Positions 51,802 to 64,000 are shown, numbered from the stretch's first letter. The stretch: DNA of 64,000 nucleotides from Branchiostoma lanceolatum (GCF_035083965.1 NC_089732.1:8689883-8753882); one strand, 5' to 3'. Program-made: numbers and translations. Notes: generated by a model not told the origin, from the sequence alone.

Positions 51802-53225
51802 CAGGGTCTATTACAGATACGACAATTTTCAAAAGCCAATGGTAGTGTGGTCAATGAGTCAAATATGTTGCTAAGATAGAAAACCACCACGTTGAAATTT
51901 CTGTAACCTAACAGAATTGCTTTTATTTTATTTCATTTTATTTCATTTTCAAAATTGCTTTGATTTTACTTACCTCATAACAGCTTTAGAACATCAGCTA
52001 ATGATTTTTGAAAGGCTGTCGCAAATTTACGTCTTTTATTTATTTTTTTGTGTCGGTGTTAAAATTGCTTTCTTTATCTGTGTGTTTTGTTCTGTTTCCT
52101 TTTTGTTTTGTCCATCTGTGTAGTTATATGAGTAAGTGGGAAAGAACACAAGGAATAATGTGTGTAATCTTGGACTACGCTCGCTCAAAGAGACAACCAT
52201 CCAATATGTGCAAACTGCAATAATGGAACTAGGTGCTGTAGCTGTAAGCTTTGGATTGCACAGCAATATACACAATGCGCATAACAGGCTTCTATCCCAA
52301 ATTCCCAATAAACACAATGAATGAAATGAATGCAATAAGTCAATTTTTAGTGTTACTCGGCTGCGCCTTATATGATCCCTACACCGTTGGAAACATTATT
52401 TCGCCATGGCAATACCACAGCTTAAGGCTCCACCTCCAAGGCGTTGCCAAAAAAGCACACGCGTGGTCTGTTCGTACTAGTAATAATTCTATCCAGCATA
52501 GAAATTAGCTGTTTACCTAACGTATGGCAGAAAAAATAGGAAATATGTGTAGATGTATTTTGTCGAGTTTACGTCGTATGTTTTGAATTCTTCATCAATA
52601 ATTGTGGAACTAATCTGAAATATGAAAAGTGTTCTTCCTCATCACTTGTATAGAAAAAGACCCATCGGAAAGCTAGGGTCAGATTTATTTTTGTGTTTGT
52701 ATGATAGCAAAGTTCGTGTGGGGTAGAAACGATAGGATTTTAAGTCAAATAAGGGGCCTTCCTTTTACGCGGAAACGACTCCACATATCATTGGAGAAAT
52801 GGGAATAATTGAGATGTACAGACTTGTATAAAATACGATCTAATCTACATTTTACCAAAATCGTCAGAATTCTTCACTGTATGTAAAAACTAGAAGGACG
52901 ATATGTTGTGTATAATACAAATATGTGCTACGCATCAGCATATGTTGTTTACTCTAATTATAAGTACTTTTATTTCTTTCACTTCTTCCGCACAAGCTTC
53001 TAGTTTTGGCTATCATTTTAGCGTCCGTCTGTTTATAATTGTTCAAATCTTGTGTAACATTTTCTGGTCGTATGTAAGTTTTTATTCCGAATCGGGTAGC
53101 AAAACAATACACTATGTAAAACATATTTTGTTTCAACAAGATACTGTCGCACCGTTTAAAAAACCCAATGTGTTGTCGTTCTGCTACACATCGTACGACA
53201 ACAGTGCAACTACAACAGTGACTTG
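51802..53225 (+). other. SLC35E1 3' UTR and downstream spacer
   Basis: The 3' UTR probably runs to the AATAAA at 52307-52312. Beyond that the sequence is AT-rich with no recognised gene. Confidence 0.45.
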
Positions 53226-53535
53226 AGCCCCTGCCACACATTCAGGACCTTCCCACGACTTTGCTCCCGACTATCTCACAACCAAGATCGGCGCTGGGTT
53301 GGACGCACCCTTGCATTCGTTCCATCCTCGCTCCAGTTTGCTCCTCTGACCCCGCATCTAAGCAGAATGTGACTTTCCCAACTTTGAATTTAAAAAATTA
53401 TATAGTCGGCTGGTGCATACGACATTTAAAGACTAGAAGGCGACCTTGCCGACCAACTCCCAATCACAGAGACCCTTGCTCACGACTAACTCCCAACCAT
53501 AGTCTGGAGAAGGTCGGCTATGTGTGACAGGAGCT
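53226..53535. repeat. 310-bp element with AGCCCCTGCCACACAT termini
   Basis: Positions 53226-53241 and 53520-53535 (ATGTGTGACAGGAGCT) are inverted repeats with two mismatches in 16. The interior has repeated CCAACT/CGACTTTG and CCGACCAAC-like words and no protein similarity. Structure suggests a non-autonomous DNA transposon. Confidence 0.6.
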
Positions 53536-56500
53536 TTACAGTAGTTTTAATTGATTGTCTCAGTTTGTCTTAGAATTACTCGAGTACTAGAGTAACTGAC
53601 AATCGTCAAAATTCGTAATTTTTCCGAATTTGTTCCGTAAACTATATGCCCACTTCTGTCATTTGTTTTGTGCTGCCTTGCATTTTCCTTGTTTCTGATT
53701 TTAACAGCTGGTCGTATTTATTTCTCGGTAAAAAATGATAAGAATGCTGAGAAACTCTGTGAGAAGTGGTGTCCGTGTCGAGTCATTGCCCGGGTGAATC
53801 CTGCCCATCTTCAGTGTCTCACCGGTGACGGTTTTCCGATGGGAACCTCTGCACAGATACAGATCGGATATCATTTAGTTATTCTTACTAAATACTGCTT
53901 GCAATAATAAGACGACAGAGGGCTAGACCCAAAACAACGGCGTCACGATTTTGATAAAAAAGTAAGCAGTTTATTCTAGTCTGGTATCGATTTGATTAAG
54001 ACTTCCTAACCCGATTTTATTTTATTGTGGAGAGGGTAAACTCGTTTCCCTATTATTCACGTGTGTGTCGAGTCGGTGTACGTAGGAAAGAATGATGTTA
54101 CTCTAACGTTCTCCGCTTTGTTGGGAATGTCTTCTGTGCGAACTGTGACAAATAACGGCGTGTGTACAAACACAGCCATTCGGACATGTGTGAAACGCCG
54201 TCTGTGTGTTTCTATCGCAACACGCAGTGTTTTTGTCCACTGCTCGAGGAGTAGCAACACAGCGCTCTAGAAAGGAAAGGCGTGTAAATCGTCACCAAAT
54301 GGATCTAAATCGACGCTGAAGTGCCTCTCCACATAATTTAGGCGGGGTAGATGCAGCCCTTAATGGCCCTTGTGCAGGGGAAATGGAGGGAATAAGAAGT
54401 CTGGAGTGGGGATACGAGGACAATAAATGGTAAACTTGGAACGTAAAGTCGTCGTGTCCGCGTTGGGTACCGTTTGTCCGCGGCCAGTGGGGCCGAACAA
54501 CTAGCACGTCACTAGCGGGGAGGAACGGCCACTTTTCCGTCTCACCTCATGACTAATGTCGTGAAAAGATTTGGAGGACCGATACGGAGTGCGGGGTTAT
54601 AATAGACACACAAGCTTGTTGGGAGAGTGACGTGAGAGGGGCAGTGTTTTCAGGGGGGTTGGTATGTGGAGGGGGGTCGGGTTACCTGTAGGGGGGAGGT
54701 AGCACCAGTGTGAGAAAAACTTCAGTACGGCGTACTCACAGTTGAGAGTCGTGGGTGGATGGGACTTGGAAAGGTTGTATTTTACCGAGTCCTGACCTTC
54801 ATTGTGCAGCTATGGCCCGTACGTGCCAAGTACAGGTCAAGATAGAATAAACTAAATAAACTGAACATAATTGTTCCACGGGCACAAACGTGCTCAACGA
54901 TATGTACAGGATAATTGTGTTTGACAACCGAGTAGAAATCCGTCGTTTTTACTTTAACTGCCATCTGAATCTGAATCAAAAGTTCTATACATTCAGGTTC
55001 GCTACGAAGAAAAGTCAGTCTACTGTTGTAATTTGTTGTGGCACGTTTGGACTTGCTAGTGTTGTTTTCGATCATGTCGTTACCTTGACCCACTCACACA
55101 TGATTCACCTGAAATAAACACGTTAAGATTGCAATATCTTATGTCTCAAAAGGTACCGAACGGACTATTATGTTATAACAACCTTAAGGTTTTTACACTG
55201 AGTAAAAGGCCTAGTACTTTTAAATACTTTCATTCCATGTCGAACAAAAAACGCTCATGACGAAACATTCAGAGTAGCCTGTGTTAAACTGGGTATCGAA
55301 TTAAATCAACAAATTCTGTTTGGGTGGAGTGTAGACAATCATAAAAGATGTAAGAGGCAAGGTTTGATAAGGGATAAATTAATAGATAATCTAATTAAGT
55401 AAATAGCAATGGGTACCTGAATAACATTTCCACGGGACAAAAACGGCTTGTATCTACTTTGAATGTTAGATCCGGCATTTCACTGCAAGATATTAAGCAA
55501 AGAACACTTCTTGGTATTGTCACATCTACTCAGATAATTCCACCACCCTGAAAAGATACGTCCAAACAGATCTCCAGCCCAACGTCCCCCAGTATATTGC
55601 ACTCATGTACGTCTAAATTGTGTAAACCTGGGGGGTGCTGCACTAGAGATATCTCAAACCCGGTGTTTGTAAAAGTGGTGGATTTATGTAACCCGGCGGA
55701 TTAATGTTAATGAGGGTTATATCTAAGACACGATGACATAGATTCTAGTATTTTTTTTAAACATAACTGAGACAAAAGAACACGTATAACTCAATACAAA
55801 CGACGAAACTCCCAAAAGGAAACACACTATTTGTCCTTAACCTCATTTGAGATAGAAACGAAACAAAACAATTTTGTGCAATCCAAAAGATTATTTTTGT
55901 ATGGATGAAAAAAGCTCAGTGTTTCTCTGTTCAGTTAAACATTGTATCCTACCAACCATATATAGCAGACTAACATCCTATACAACGACCTAAAGACAGC
56001 GGATGCTGTCTGAAACGTCTGTTTCAAAGGTTTATCCAGTTGCTTGAGTAACTGTCACTTGACGTATCTTATTACCTGGATGTCTAACCTTCATGTACGT
56101 AACGAATTCGAAGGTTGTTCTTGCATTAGTGTTGTTTCCTTCTATCCACATTGTAGCGTTTCCCCCCGTCCGCATACCCGGCCGTCAGCGCGTGTTGTGC
56201 TGACGGGCTCGCCTCGCCACACGTCATTAGACCACCGACAACATTCTCACTCCGGCCCGCTGGTTTTACATGTTTACCGTTACCGCGATAGCAAAATTCC
56301 CTATCATTTCTCCAGTGTGGCAAAAAATACAGCATTTTCTGTTGTGTCCGTGTGTGTAAAATTGTCAAACATTTTCCAACACAAGTACCAACACATACAG
56401 AAACTTACAAAATGTTTTTTTTTTTCAAATTTGGACGTCAAACTACAGCGAATCCAAAAGCTCAAAAGCTAAGTCTAGACCAGTCCAGTACTACCCCTCC

Positions 56501-56870
56501 CCCACCTCTTCACTATATTTGTTTGACTATGTTGGAACATGTCAACATAGTGTCGTCGCTATCATTGCCCGTTGTTTCGGCGCGGTGTCGAGTTCTGTCG
56601 ACAAATAGGGCGGGAGTGTCGACAAGTGTGCAATGCGTGGGGAAGTAACAGTACCTCCTACCGCACAGTCATGCCCTTGCTTTTAAAAAGAAAACTATAT
56701 TTTAAATTAGAATATGTCATACTTTATTACACGTCTTCAGTTGATGAAGAAAGGATACCCTCATTTTCTTTATCGCTGCATTGTCCTAGAGTGAGTCGAG
56801 TCTACCGACGACCGCCCGGCCATGCCCCCGCCCTTAATCGCTAATTGTTGGTAATTGATTGTCCGTTTGC
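53536..56870. other. Intergenic DNA upstream of FoxE
   Basis: No gene was recognised. About 56000-56095 is an inverted match (CTGAAACGTCTG, then TTACCTGGATGTCTAAC) to the repeat at 31600 and 35416. Developmental transcription-factor genes often have distal enhancers in such flanks, but none can be pointed to from sequence alone. Confidence 0.4.
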
Positions 56871-57204
56871 GTTTGCTTGTTGTTACAGCTCACAAAGATA
56901 ACCAATAACGTTCGCGTGCGGTCCCGGCGGTGAAAAATCCCTGCGCTTCCGTCTGTGACATTGGTGGAAACGATCAGATATCACCCTGCATTTTTTTTAC
57001 CTGAGAAAAAAATTAAGCTAAGCGGTGATGCGCTTAATGTGCGGGGTGTAAGTGATACGGCTTGGAAGGCTTTGGTTGGAGCCTGAGGTCGAACAATGAG
57101 TGCACAGTGGGTGGGCACAATAGGCCAGGGCTTCTCATGACGCTTGAGATCCCTCTCACAACGAGCTGGCGCCAGATTTGCTCCCGGCTCCAGGTTAGAC
57201 CGGG

Positions 57205-57210
57205 TATAAA
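57205..57210 (+). promoter_or_regulatory. TATA box of FoxE
   Basis: TATAAA in a GC-rich context (GACCGGGTATAAAGCACGCG), about 220 bp before the chosen ATG. It predicts a transcription start near 57235 and a short 5' UTR. Confidence 0.65.
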
Positions 57211-57427
57211 GCACGCGGGAAGTGCCCTGGCGGATCTCATTATCACGTACCTGCGCCGCGGGACCGTTACCTGTCCGGACTCACCTGTACCTGCGTGTGT
57301 GTGTAGAGGGACTTCACCTGTCTCGTTGAGAAGAATCAGACCGTCAACACTCTGAGGGAAAAACACACACAACAGTCGTCTTCGCCACGTTGTGGTCACA
57401 GAGCTAGAGAACCAACCCCGTACCAGC

Positions 57428-58573
57428 ATGACCGCGGAGACCAAGTGCGACGCGGCGGAGACACCCGCGTGTGTCACCGAGAACCGCCCCCCGCAGGACC
57501 CGCTGTCGGAGAACGAGGCCGTCCAGGTGAAGGCAGAGCCGGGAGACGAGACGACGGCTCAGCAGAATACAAGCGCGGGACGCCGCCGCAAGCGCCCGAT
57601 CCAGAAGGGCAAGCCTCCGTACAGCTACATCGCTCTGATCTCGATGGCCATCGCCAACTCCCCCGAGAGGAAGCTGACCCTGGGCGGCATCTACAAGTTC
57701 ATCATGGATCGGTTTCCCTACTACAGGGACCGCGACAAGAAGTGGCAGAACTCCATCCGACACAACCTGACGCTGAACGACTGCTTCGTGAAGATCCCGC
57801 GGGAGCCGGGCCGCCCCGGCAAGGGCAACTACTGGACGCTGGACCCCGCCGCCGAAGACATGTTCGACAACGGCAGCTTCCTGCGCAGAAGGAAGAGGTT
57901 TAAGCGAGCTGACAGCTCCACGTACATGGGGAACTTCATGCAGGACTCCACCAGCGCCTTCACGCCGACCCAGACGGGCAGGCCGCCGTACCAGACCATG
58001 TACGCTACGCGGGACTACCTGTCACAGCTACCGGGCGGCACGGGGCCGACGCACCCGGCCATCATGCATCACTACCCGAGCACCACCATGTCACAACACC
58101 GCATGTTCAGCATCGACAACATCATCGCCGAGCGCCAGGCCGGACTCATGTCCACCAGCCCCTCCGACCTCACCAGGGGGTCCCTGGGGATGGACCAGAA
58201 CCCCCTCAACACCCTGACGTCCCCCGCTCCGCAGCTGACGCACTCCCCCACCATGCCCAGCCCGGGTCTGCAAGTCTCCAACTCCAACCATTCGTCCTTC
58301 GGCATGTCCGCGGCCATGATGCAGGCCAACTCCCAGAGTATGGCCTCCTCCCTGCCCTACCCTTTCACACCGGCCACCACCAACACGGCCTTCGGGACCT
58401 CCTCCTACTCCAACGCGAGCAGCTGTGCTCAGATGTACGGTAACGCCGGGATCCGCGGGACGGGCTCGATCTCCGACGACCTGTCGCAGGTTGCCGCCAG
58501 CGTTACCCAGCTGAACGGGAACTACATGCGGCAGCAGGCCTACAACTTAGAACGGTACGTCTCGCCGATATGA
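57428..58573 (+). CDS. FoxE4: Forkhead transcription factor FoxE (amphioxus FoxE4-like), single exon
   Basis: 381 residues from the chosen ATG; the frame is open 12 codons further up (57392), but MTAET matches the start of vertebrate FOXE1. The forkhead DNA-binding domain spans residues 62-162 ([43 protein letters not shown]). GRRRKRP before it and RRRKRFKR after it are basic nuclear-localisation-like stretches, both typical of FoxE. VKAE at 34-37 fits a SUMO acceptor consensus. FSIDNII at 227-233 is an eh1-like Groucho-binding motif. The C-terminus (LERYVSPI) resembles FOXE1 (DRFVSAM-like). FoxE proteins act in endostyle/thyroid development; that role here is from family knowledge. No introns interrupt the coding region. 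The symbol follows amphioxus naming. Confidence 0.92.
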   Translation: MTAETKCDAAETPACVTENRPPQDPLSENEAVQVKAEPGDETTAQQNTSAGRRRKRPIQKGKPPYSYIALISMAIANSPERKLTLGGIYKFIMDRFPYYRDRDKKWQNSIRHNLTLNDCFVKIPREPGRPGKGNYWTLDPAAEDMFDNGSFLRRRKRFKRADSSTYMGNFMQDSTSAFTPTQTGRPPYQTMYATRDYLSQLPGGTGPTHPAIMHHYPSTTMSQHRMFSIDNIIAERQAGLMSTSPSDLTRGSLGMDQNPLNTLTSPAPQLTHSPTMPSPGLQVSNSNHSSFGMSAAMMQANSQSMASSLPYPFTPATTNTAFGTSSYSNASSCAQMYGNAGIRGTGSISDDLSQVAASVTQLNGNYMRQQAYNLERYVSPI

Positions 58574-61242
58574 CACGGACACTGAACTACCAACATCAAG
58601 AACTTCTTCTAGACTTTACAGTCAAACCTTACCGAACCCGTTTCGACTCCTGTGAAGACCCATCTGTATGTCTTAGGATCGAATATCGCAGTACTTTCCA
58701 ACCTTATCTTATTTCAACAGGACTTATTCAAGAACGTTTTAAGAACTACAATATAGAAACTTTTGCAACGTAGGACTGCCTGCCAATGTCTGAGATTTCA
58801 CATTCATTAAGAACAATCAAAAGGAAGAAGTTTTAAGATTTGAGTCCAGAGATTTTGATTCTGCAATATATATGAAGATCTGGTGGCGAAATTGTTAGAG
58901 GTATGTTGTACATTTTGTGTTAGAACGATAGATTTTAATTACGGTAAGATAATATTACTGCAGTATGGTTTTCAGATATTTATTATCAATGTGTGTTTCA
59001 AAATGTACTGATAAGATTATGTTTATTATCAAGCTTCGTTTTACGTACAGTTTTGTGCAGTGTTTATAAATGACCAGTCTCTATGCAATTAAAGTAACGG
59101 TGTAAATATGAGATTGTGGTTTGGTAGTAATTGCTGCTTTCGTGAAACCAAGTCGTCATATCATTTAGACGGATTTATGCCCATTTAAAACTTTAAGATT
59201 TTATGGTTTGAATAGAAAATATCGTCCGAGATTTAAAAAAAAAGATGGATGAAATTATATTTCGCATGTCGCTCGCCCCTTTTCGTTTGGGAGTAGACAA
59301 AGCGACTAAGGTGACTTATAAGTCACTGTCGCCTTACGATTGTCGTACAATTGCAAACTTTGGACATTATAGTCGTACATATGTCTTGCAAAATCCAGCT
59401 GTCTTGTTACAAAAAATGCTGTTTTAGATTCTTGTCGGCGGTTGGTTCTATCACAGCCTGCCTGAAAATCCTTAAACAATCCTAAAACAATCCTACAACA
59501 AAATCGCACGGGGGCCTACGACGAATTTGACCGCGACGTTATTTTGAAGACTCCCTGAGAAATGTTAAATGTTAAAACAACGTTTCTGTGCACAAATGCC
59601 AAATTTTCCAGACGTGTGCGAAGACGCTGACATGTTAGGATGTAACCTTGTCGTCCACGTCAGCAAACACGAAATTGATCTCTTTCAAAACAGGAACACA
59701 GAATAGTTTAAATAGCACCAACAGGTGCCGGTCCATTCATACCTGGTTCGCACGTGAACCTGAGTTTCATTTAGGATAAGTGATCCGCAGACTGCAGTCG
59801 TGCATACGTGTTCTTTCGCACGTGGAAAATATGTCAGCGTATTTTGTTGTAAATCGAACAAAAGCTACTATATACTACCAAAGTAAGCGGGATTCTCTGA
59901 ACACAGACATAGGTTCGTTCACTTCGAAACTATAGCAAACTTGTTAAAATTTCATTTAGCTATGTGATAAAACTGTGACAAATCAGCGGAGAAAAAATCG
60001 GTAATTTGTATCTGGTTGTGCATTGCAAAAACGTGTATTTATAGAGCAAACTTTACGCTGAAAAAAAGAGTATTAAAGAGACAAGTTTGTGAACAATTTT
60101 AAGCAGTTCGAAGACGACGGCTTTAATTTGGTATCTGTAAATTTGTAGTGTACATGTAAATTATCCGTCGTTCTTCGGTAATGTAAGTTTGATTACTTGA
60201 TAATGGTTTGAATAGTATGTTATTTTTCCCATTAAGTTTCCAACTTAGAGTCAGTCTACGTATGTCACAATTTCATATAGTATCTTTCTACATTTTGGAT
60301 GCAAAACTTGTAGGTCTACTACGCTTAGAATTTGGGAACAGGACAAATTCCACTGTGATGTTGTTTTTTTTCGGTTCCAAACAGAACTCGATCTATCTCT
60401 TGTTAGTATTGTAATAAAAGCAAGATCTAAGCCTCACGAGAAAAACTGTAATCCATGTGTTTGTAACACCGTGAAAGAAAAGAAAACTCATAAAAACAAA
60501 TGACGCACAAGCTGTCGATCTGAGCGAGTAAAATTGCCTGTGAGATTTTAGAAAAAAAAATTCTTGATAAGGACAAACTACTGTACAATATTTCAAAGCT
60601 ATAATAAAGCTCGTTTAGAATCTGTCATTGTGGATTTATGATGTTTTCTTTCCCAGTGTATTCAAACTGAACTGTTTTCCTTCTGTGTTGTTGGTAGCTA
60701 CGCTGTTGTTACGTTTAAAGGCATAGTTGAAAGTGCTGTGTTTGGGATGTAACAGTTTACAAATGGATTGGCTTCAGCCAACAAATTCTCTTACCGTAGG
60801 TACAACAGTTCTAACTTGTTGATGCTATGTGCAAAAGTGTCATTCTTACGGTCATTTTATATGTATACAACTGGCTATTTGAATAAATAGGGAAACGAGA
60901 GTGTAGCTTTGCGTGTGCGTTTTTGTGTTTCATTCTCGGTTTGCCATATAACCGAGATTGTTTCCCAGCTTTTCCTATAACACCGGCCATTCTAGATTGG
61001 AAAAGACATGAGGAATTTGGAAGTTCTACCTGGTTTTCAATGAGAGGCCAGATCGTAAAGCAAAACTTGCTTTTTTCAAAAGCGACATGAAGTTTCAGGA
61101 TCTAGGAATACACGGGCAGTAGGGCTAAAGAAATTTGGCCTGGTGTTCTTGTTCCATCGATTTTATTTTTGTTATCAAAATGTTCGGTGGTTACAATTCT
61201 CGTCCGCGGTATTGAAGGATACGGGTTCGATTCCATCGCGTT
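58574..61242 (+). other. FoxE 3' UTR and downstream spacer
   Basis: Long AT-rich region. Candidate polyadenylation signals AATAAA occur at 60413-60418 and 60603-60608. No additional gene was recognised. Confidence 0.4.
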
Positions 61243-61322
61243 TAACCTTCTCCCTGCTGCCTAAATCTGTAACCAATACAGAAGTGGGTGCCAAATGGCT
61301 ACTTCAGTGTGCTAAAGGTTAA
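61243..61322 (+). repeat. Short GTGCCAAATGGCTAC-type element, complete copy
   Basis: Bounded by TTTAACCTT and AAGGTTAAG, with CTGCTGCCTAAATCTGTAAC and GGTGCCAAATGGCTACTTCA inside. This is the cleanest of the five copies in the window. Confidence 0.65.
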
Positions 61323-61368
61323 GCCATACCCGTGTTCATATTTTCACACGGACATTTCAAGTAAGAGA

Positions 61369-61370
<2 letters not shown>

Positions 61371-61433
<63 letters not shown>
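61371..61433. repeat. (AC)n microsatellite
   Basis: AC run of about 62 bases, ending ATACACCG. Confidence 0.95.
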
Positions 61434-61437
<4 letters not shown>

Positions 61438-62266
61438 CGCAGAGGGCTAAAACGAGGTACTTGTTTATCAAATATCATCACTTCTGGACTGGGTAAAACA
61501 GGTGGAACTACGTGTATTTCATAAACCACCCCCCAAGCACATATAACAATACGTAAAACACTATAAAACTGGAGCTGACTTAAAAAGAAAAGGGGCAATT
61601 TTTGTAAAAAAACAAAACGTAAGTAAGCTAAGATATACAGGGAAAACACGAGTTTATAGATTGCGTAGAAGTCAGACTAGGATAGCCAGGACCTACATAG
61701 CCCAGTTCTTCGGCCTTAAGGTCCACATGCCCCCGACGAAACTTTGCCTGGCCCCCCTGAGGAAAGCCTCGAGCCCACACGAAGGCCTTGAGCCCACACA
61801 TACGGTGTAAAGCGTCAGCCCAGCGGCCAGTACTGCACTTGATGTGTCTCAATTAAGCTGCTTAGGTAAATCCGTGAAAAGGCTAGAGAACAGGTGTGAA
61901 AAACAAAAGATTGCAGGTAAAATCTGTTTTATACTGAATGTACCGGGTCTTCGCAGTTAAACATACAAGTGTTTGAACATCAGAATTGTATTAAAAAAAG
62001 ATGTGAATGATAGATACCATTGTGCTTTCCCTTGATGTTCATTGTCTTGTTTTATTTCAAATGCATAATTTTCTTACACTCGTCTGAGACAGTTATGTTA
62101 TTCTCACCCGTTGCGGTGTGCGTGTGTACCTTACACATGTAGCAAGTCACATACCCCATAGAGAGTAAGCTAGCAGTTTTACAACACCGTGAAACTTTGC
62201 GATACAACCACAATCGTTCTCGTCGCAAGAGGTATTTTAGGACCAAAGATTAGAGCTGTACCTGTA
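61434..62266. other. Non-coding stretch
   Basis: No gene, RNA or ordered repeat was recognised. Confidence 0.4.
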
Positions 62267-62337
62267 TAGCCTGAGTACCAGCCTCCGTAGTGACTGCTGG
62301 CTCAAAAAAATTCGCTTCCTCTTTGGTACTCAGGCTA
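62267..62337. repeat. TAGCCTGAGT fold-back element
   Basis: 71 bp bounded by TAGCCTGAGTACCA (62267-62280) and TGGTACTCAGGCTA (62324-62337), a perfect 14-bp inverted repeat. It shares its TAGCCTGAGT terminus with the fold-back at 31628-31707. Confidence 0.75.
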
Positions 62338-62784
62338 GTACCTGTACCTGTAATACAATTATAATAGAATCGCCGTCCGCACTGTTCTAGATACATGTAC
62401 GGGCTCTGATGTGGTCACGAGTTTGTTTTTAACTTTAAGGGATAAAACAGATGATGTTTACCGAGACTTTCTAACATAATATCATGCAAGGTCACTTTTC
62501 ACTGCCATTTACTGCATCTGCGAGCCCCTCACTATAGTTGCAGTACTAGATTTAAGCTTATTTGTTCGTCTTACTGAGCCCATATGTTCAGTTTTTTCAC
62601 CTTCCAACATCCTCAACGTTGATCCCTTGACAAACATATCGTACACTGTTCAAGAAATAACAATATTGTCAGCCGTCTGCCGTAGAAATAATAGTACTAA
62701 CATACATACAAGGACGCCATTTGGGGGCTCAGTCAGGTAAGCATATGTTCTTTTTAGTTAATACGGAAAGACTATTCTCCTGCA
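62338..62784. other. Non-coding stretch
   Basis: No gene, RNA or ordered repeat was recognised. Confidence 0.4.
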
Positions 62785-62990
62785 GACTGACTACGCTGGA
62801 TAATGGGGAGAATAATTTATCAGGGGAGTTCGGCTACCAAAGGGGTTGACCGAACCAGAATGTTACCTTACCGTAGATGGACTCTCCTGGCCAATTATTC
62901 CCGGCCCTTTTTTGCCGAATTCTACGACCCATTGGAAGGCCTGGTGGAGGCTACAGAAATGCAAAGTTGGGCGAGGTTGGTTGAAATGGA
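62785..62990. repeat. Dispersed 190-bp repeat, copy 1
   Basis: Aligns with about 63500-63680: shared words are GACTACGC(T/C)GG, GGGAGAATA, CAGGG(G/A)AGTT(C/T)GGC, TTACC(T)TTACCG and TTTTTGCCGAATT(C/T)TACGACCC. The open frame at 62803-62994 lies within it and has no domain. Confidence 0.6.
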
Positions 62991-63499
62991 ATGAGAGGGA
63001 ATGAAAGATAAAAATCAAGTAGAAGGTATCTCTCTACCCATTTTCTTCTTTCTCAATGATTATGCGCTGCATTGATGCAATTGATAAGTTTGCATAGTTA
63101 TCAAAATCTGCTTTCCTATCCTTGTTGTTTGTAATACTTGCCATGGTTTGACACATATGTTTTCCCACCTTGTGACGAAAATGGTTATCGTAGGTACATT
63201 TCGACGGTTGGTTCTTTCATTGCATATCGATGAAAATACTGCAACAAAAATCCTACAATCGTACAAGACTACACCTGTTTCTGCCGGCATCATTGTGAAA
63301 TTGAAGGGATAGTAAATTGTTTAAATTTGCACGTGCTAAATGTCAACAGGAGAAGAACTAAAATTATCATTATGACAGTTTTCAACTCGCGTTTGCTGAA
63401 ATTTTGAAAACATGGTGTGTGTAGGAACCACTTTATATCTTTCCTGTGATACTTTCTATGCAGAACACAAGAGTAAAGTAGTCTAGGTCTCTACGTATA

Positions 63500-63680
63500 C
63501 TAGACTAACTACGCCGGCTATAGGGAGAATATTTGCCAGGGAAGTTTGGCCCCCAGAGGGTTTCCTTTGCAGGTGTAGTTATGTTATCCTTACCGCGGAC
63601 TATCCTTTCCAATTCTTCCATTTTTGCCGAATTTTACGACCCTTTAATCCAATAAGAAGGCCTTAGCCTCTACCAGACTC
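63500..63680. repeat. Dispersed 190-bp repeat, copy 2
   Basis: Second copy of the repeat at 62785. Its right end overlaps the inverted repeat beginning at 63665. Confidence 0.6.
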
Positions 63681-63884
63681 CATAGGTCGCTGGAAAAATC
63701 GTAGAAACTGGCCAAATGGAGGGATAACATGCCAGAGAAGTTAGTCCGCAGTTGAAGTTACAGTTTGCCCGTGGATGGCACACTGGACCCTCTCTCCGTA
63801 GCCGACTCCCTTAGCATACTATTCACTCTATTTGGCCAGTTTCTACTATTTTTCTAGCCATCCGCGGGGCCTGGTAGAGGCTCG
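63665..63884. repeat. Long inverted repeat, about 56-bp arms
   Basis: The core arms 63689-63720 and 63828-63858 pair with about three mismatches (AGAAACTGGCCAAAT against ATTTGGCCAGTTTCT). Pairing extends outward to AGCCTCTACCAG and CTGGTAGAGGCT. The loop is about 107 bp. The outer word GGCCTGGT(A/G)GAGGCT also ends the repeat at 62785, so these belong to one family. Confidence 0.65.
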
Positions 63885-64000
63885 GAAGGCCTGGTGGAGG
63901 CTATTAAAGAGTTAAGCACGTCGGCAAATAACAAACACGCTCTGCACGTAAACTGTTGTCCTTGTCGATAATTTGTTTACCAACACCCACAGAAAATACC

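Noticed and set aside
57445-57903. 152-codon open frame overlapping FoxE in another frame
   Set aside because: It is a shadow of the GC-rich forkhead-coding frame, with no domain of its own.
61195-61235. GGGTTCGATTCC with a preceding arm-like stretch, a possible tRNA 3' half
   Set aside because: No matching D arm, anticodon arm or acceptor stem could be drawn; at most a tRNA-derived relic.

Overview
The window looks like genomic DNA of a cephalochordate (amphioxus, Branchiostoma). The evidence is a FoxE-class forkhead gene close to amphioxus FoxE4, animal GT-AG introns, a lineage-specific TRIM-NHL gene array, and a dense background of short fold-back repeats, LINE remnants and dinucleotide microsatellites. 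The species assignment rests on recognising these proteins and was not tested by a search.

Left part (1-18,200). Mostly repeats: a possible LTR edge, a 63-bp direct repeat, two copies of a 750-bp dispersed element, a frameshifted Myb/SANT-like domain and several inverted-repeat elements. One gene lies here on the + strand: a secreted protein with a signal peptide, a short C-type-lectin-like domain and two six-cysteine sushi (CCP) domains (4602 to at least 11882).

Middle part (18,200-32,400). Two paralogous ankyrin-repeat genes lie on the - strand. ANK-A (19447-18242) has an intronless coding region. ANK-B (32367-20121) has four exons. The last intron of ANK-B (about 9.7 kb) contains, on the opposite strand, three intronless RING / two B-box / coiled-coil / filamin / NHL (TRIM) genes at 21380-23587, 24484-26667 and 28122-30302, plus the decayed 5' end of a fourth copy (27310-27587). 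The nested layout is supported by gap-free protein alignment of ANK-A and ANK-B across the predicted junctions.

Right part (32,400-64,000). Head to head with ANK-B is an SLC35E1 orthologue (six exons, 33600-51801, 398 aa) with a 12-kb last intron full of repeats and a possible alternative terminal exon at 40700. Downstream on the + strand is the single-exon FoxE gene (57428-58573) with a TATA box and an eh1-like repressor motif. The rest is non-coding, with more short inverted-repeat elements.

No RNA gene, CRISPR array or complete autonomous transposon was recognised. Exon boundaries come from splice motifs, phase matching and homology remembered from protein families; none is backed by transcript data.
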